The notes under the pieces were generated by a model that saw only the letters and a list, made by a program, of their open reading frames with translations, did not search any database and was not told where the DNA came from. From assembly GCA_007693965.1 (NCBI GenBank), contig RECQ01000047.1, forward strand, positions 1 through 64,000: 64,000 nt of DNA, given 5' to 3'. Made by a program: the position numbers and the translations under genes. Source of the stretch: Phycisphaeraceae bacterium (GTDB lineage Bacteria > Planctomycetota > Phycisphaerae > Phycisphaerales > UBA1924). Shown here piece by piece: positions 63,860 to 64,000 of this stretch (position 1 is the first letter of the stretch; each line of letters begins with the position of its first letter).

Positions 63860-64000
63860 ACAGATCAGACTTGAAATCACCATGGAGGATTGCGGACATG
63901 TCCCGTGGCGCTCAACTTCGTCGCGGCGGCTTCTCACTGCTGGAGCTGCTGGTCGCCCTCATCATCCTGGGGCTGCTGGTGACGCTCGTCGCCCCCCGCC
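63856..64000 (+). CDS. gspG: GspG-like major pseudopilin (partial, runs off the window)
   Basis: The first 48 codons of a prepilin gene reach the window edge. After a basic leader comes GGFSLLELLVALIILGLLVT, then LVAPR, which is the GspG-type end of the N-terminal helix. The ATG at 63856 overlaps the stop of the previous gene. With the GspH-like gene it starts a rightward type II secretion operon that continues beyond the window. Confidence 0.8.
   Translation, partial: MNRSDLKSPWRIADMSRGAQLRRGGFSLLELLVALIILGLLVTLVAPR

Overview
The window is a stretch of GC-rich bacterial chromosome. It probably comes from a planctomycete, with a Phycisphaerae-type organism as the best guess; no rRNA is present to prove this. 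The evidence is the mix of genes: exported proteins with PEP-CTERM-like tails (proline-containing motif, hydrophobic stretch, terminal arginines), a type I dockerin protein, several pseudopilin genes, a DUF1569 protein, a BatA/VWA protein, and a two-partner secretion pair. Genes are dense on both strands, with only one tRNA and no phage, IS element or CRISPR array.

Layout. 0-0.9 kb: a DUF559 nuclease gene lies between copies of a GGGAGAGGG-type repeat, and a palindromic repeat follows it. 0.9-9.3 kb: a 3-hydroxybutyryl-CoA dehydrogenase, an MgtC-type membrane protein, a six-PAS HWE histidine kinase with its single-domain response regulator, and a stand-alone B12-dependent acyl-CoA mutase alpha subunit carrying the isobutyryl-CoA mutase specificity residues. 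9.8-13 kb: a PEP-CTERM-type protein, a TetR regulator divergent from an OsmC protein with a perfect palindrome between them, a cupin and a glycine-rich RRM protein. 13-18 kb: membrane and lipoprotein genes (CPBP protease, YwaF-type, DUF1569, a cysteine-rich membrane protein, a permuted papain-fold candidate) and a GNAT. 17.8-21.2 kb: a nucleotidyltransferase with a truncated HEPN remnant, sucC, rpmH and rnc.

21-37 kb: an exported protein of unknown function, a CBM48-like protein, a PEP-CTERM-type protein, and a leftward run of MoxR ATPase, Tat-exported alkaline phosphatase, beta-barrel protein and BatA/VWA protein. A methyltransferase, a lipoprotein, a SpoU rRNA/tRNA methyltransferase, a Sua5/YrdC enzyme, a TolC-family protein and an SH3-domain protein follow. 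37-47 kb: an XRE regulator with its own palindromic operator, an HD-domain protein, a Do-type periplasmic protease, and a complete two-partner secretion locus (TpsB transporter, then a 1484-residue TpsA exoprotein). 47-50 kb: a small lipoprotein, a third PEP-CTERM-type protein, a sulfotransferase fused to a nucleotide-fold domain, and tRNA-Ala(TGC).

50-57 kb: a leftward pilus or type II secretion operon (PilT ATPase, GspF/PilC, three prepilin-like proteins and an 872-residue PilX-like protein). 57-64 kb: a LuxR-type regulator, a 1333-residue exported repeat protein, a dockerin protein and two more pseudopilin genes, the last cut by the window end.

The common theme is envelope and export biology: about half of the genes encode exported, surface or secretion proteins. 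The most notable observations are the two-partner secretion pair, the large PilX-like protein inside the pilin operon, the RNase III that lacks one catalytic aspartate, the mutase specificity residues, and the broken MNT/HEPN module. I did not find a clearly new defence or mobile system.
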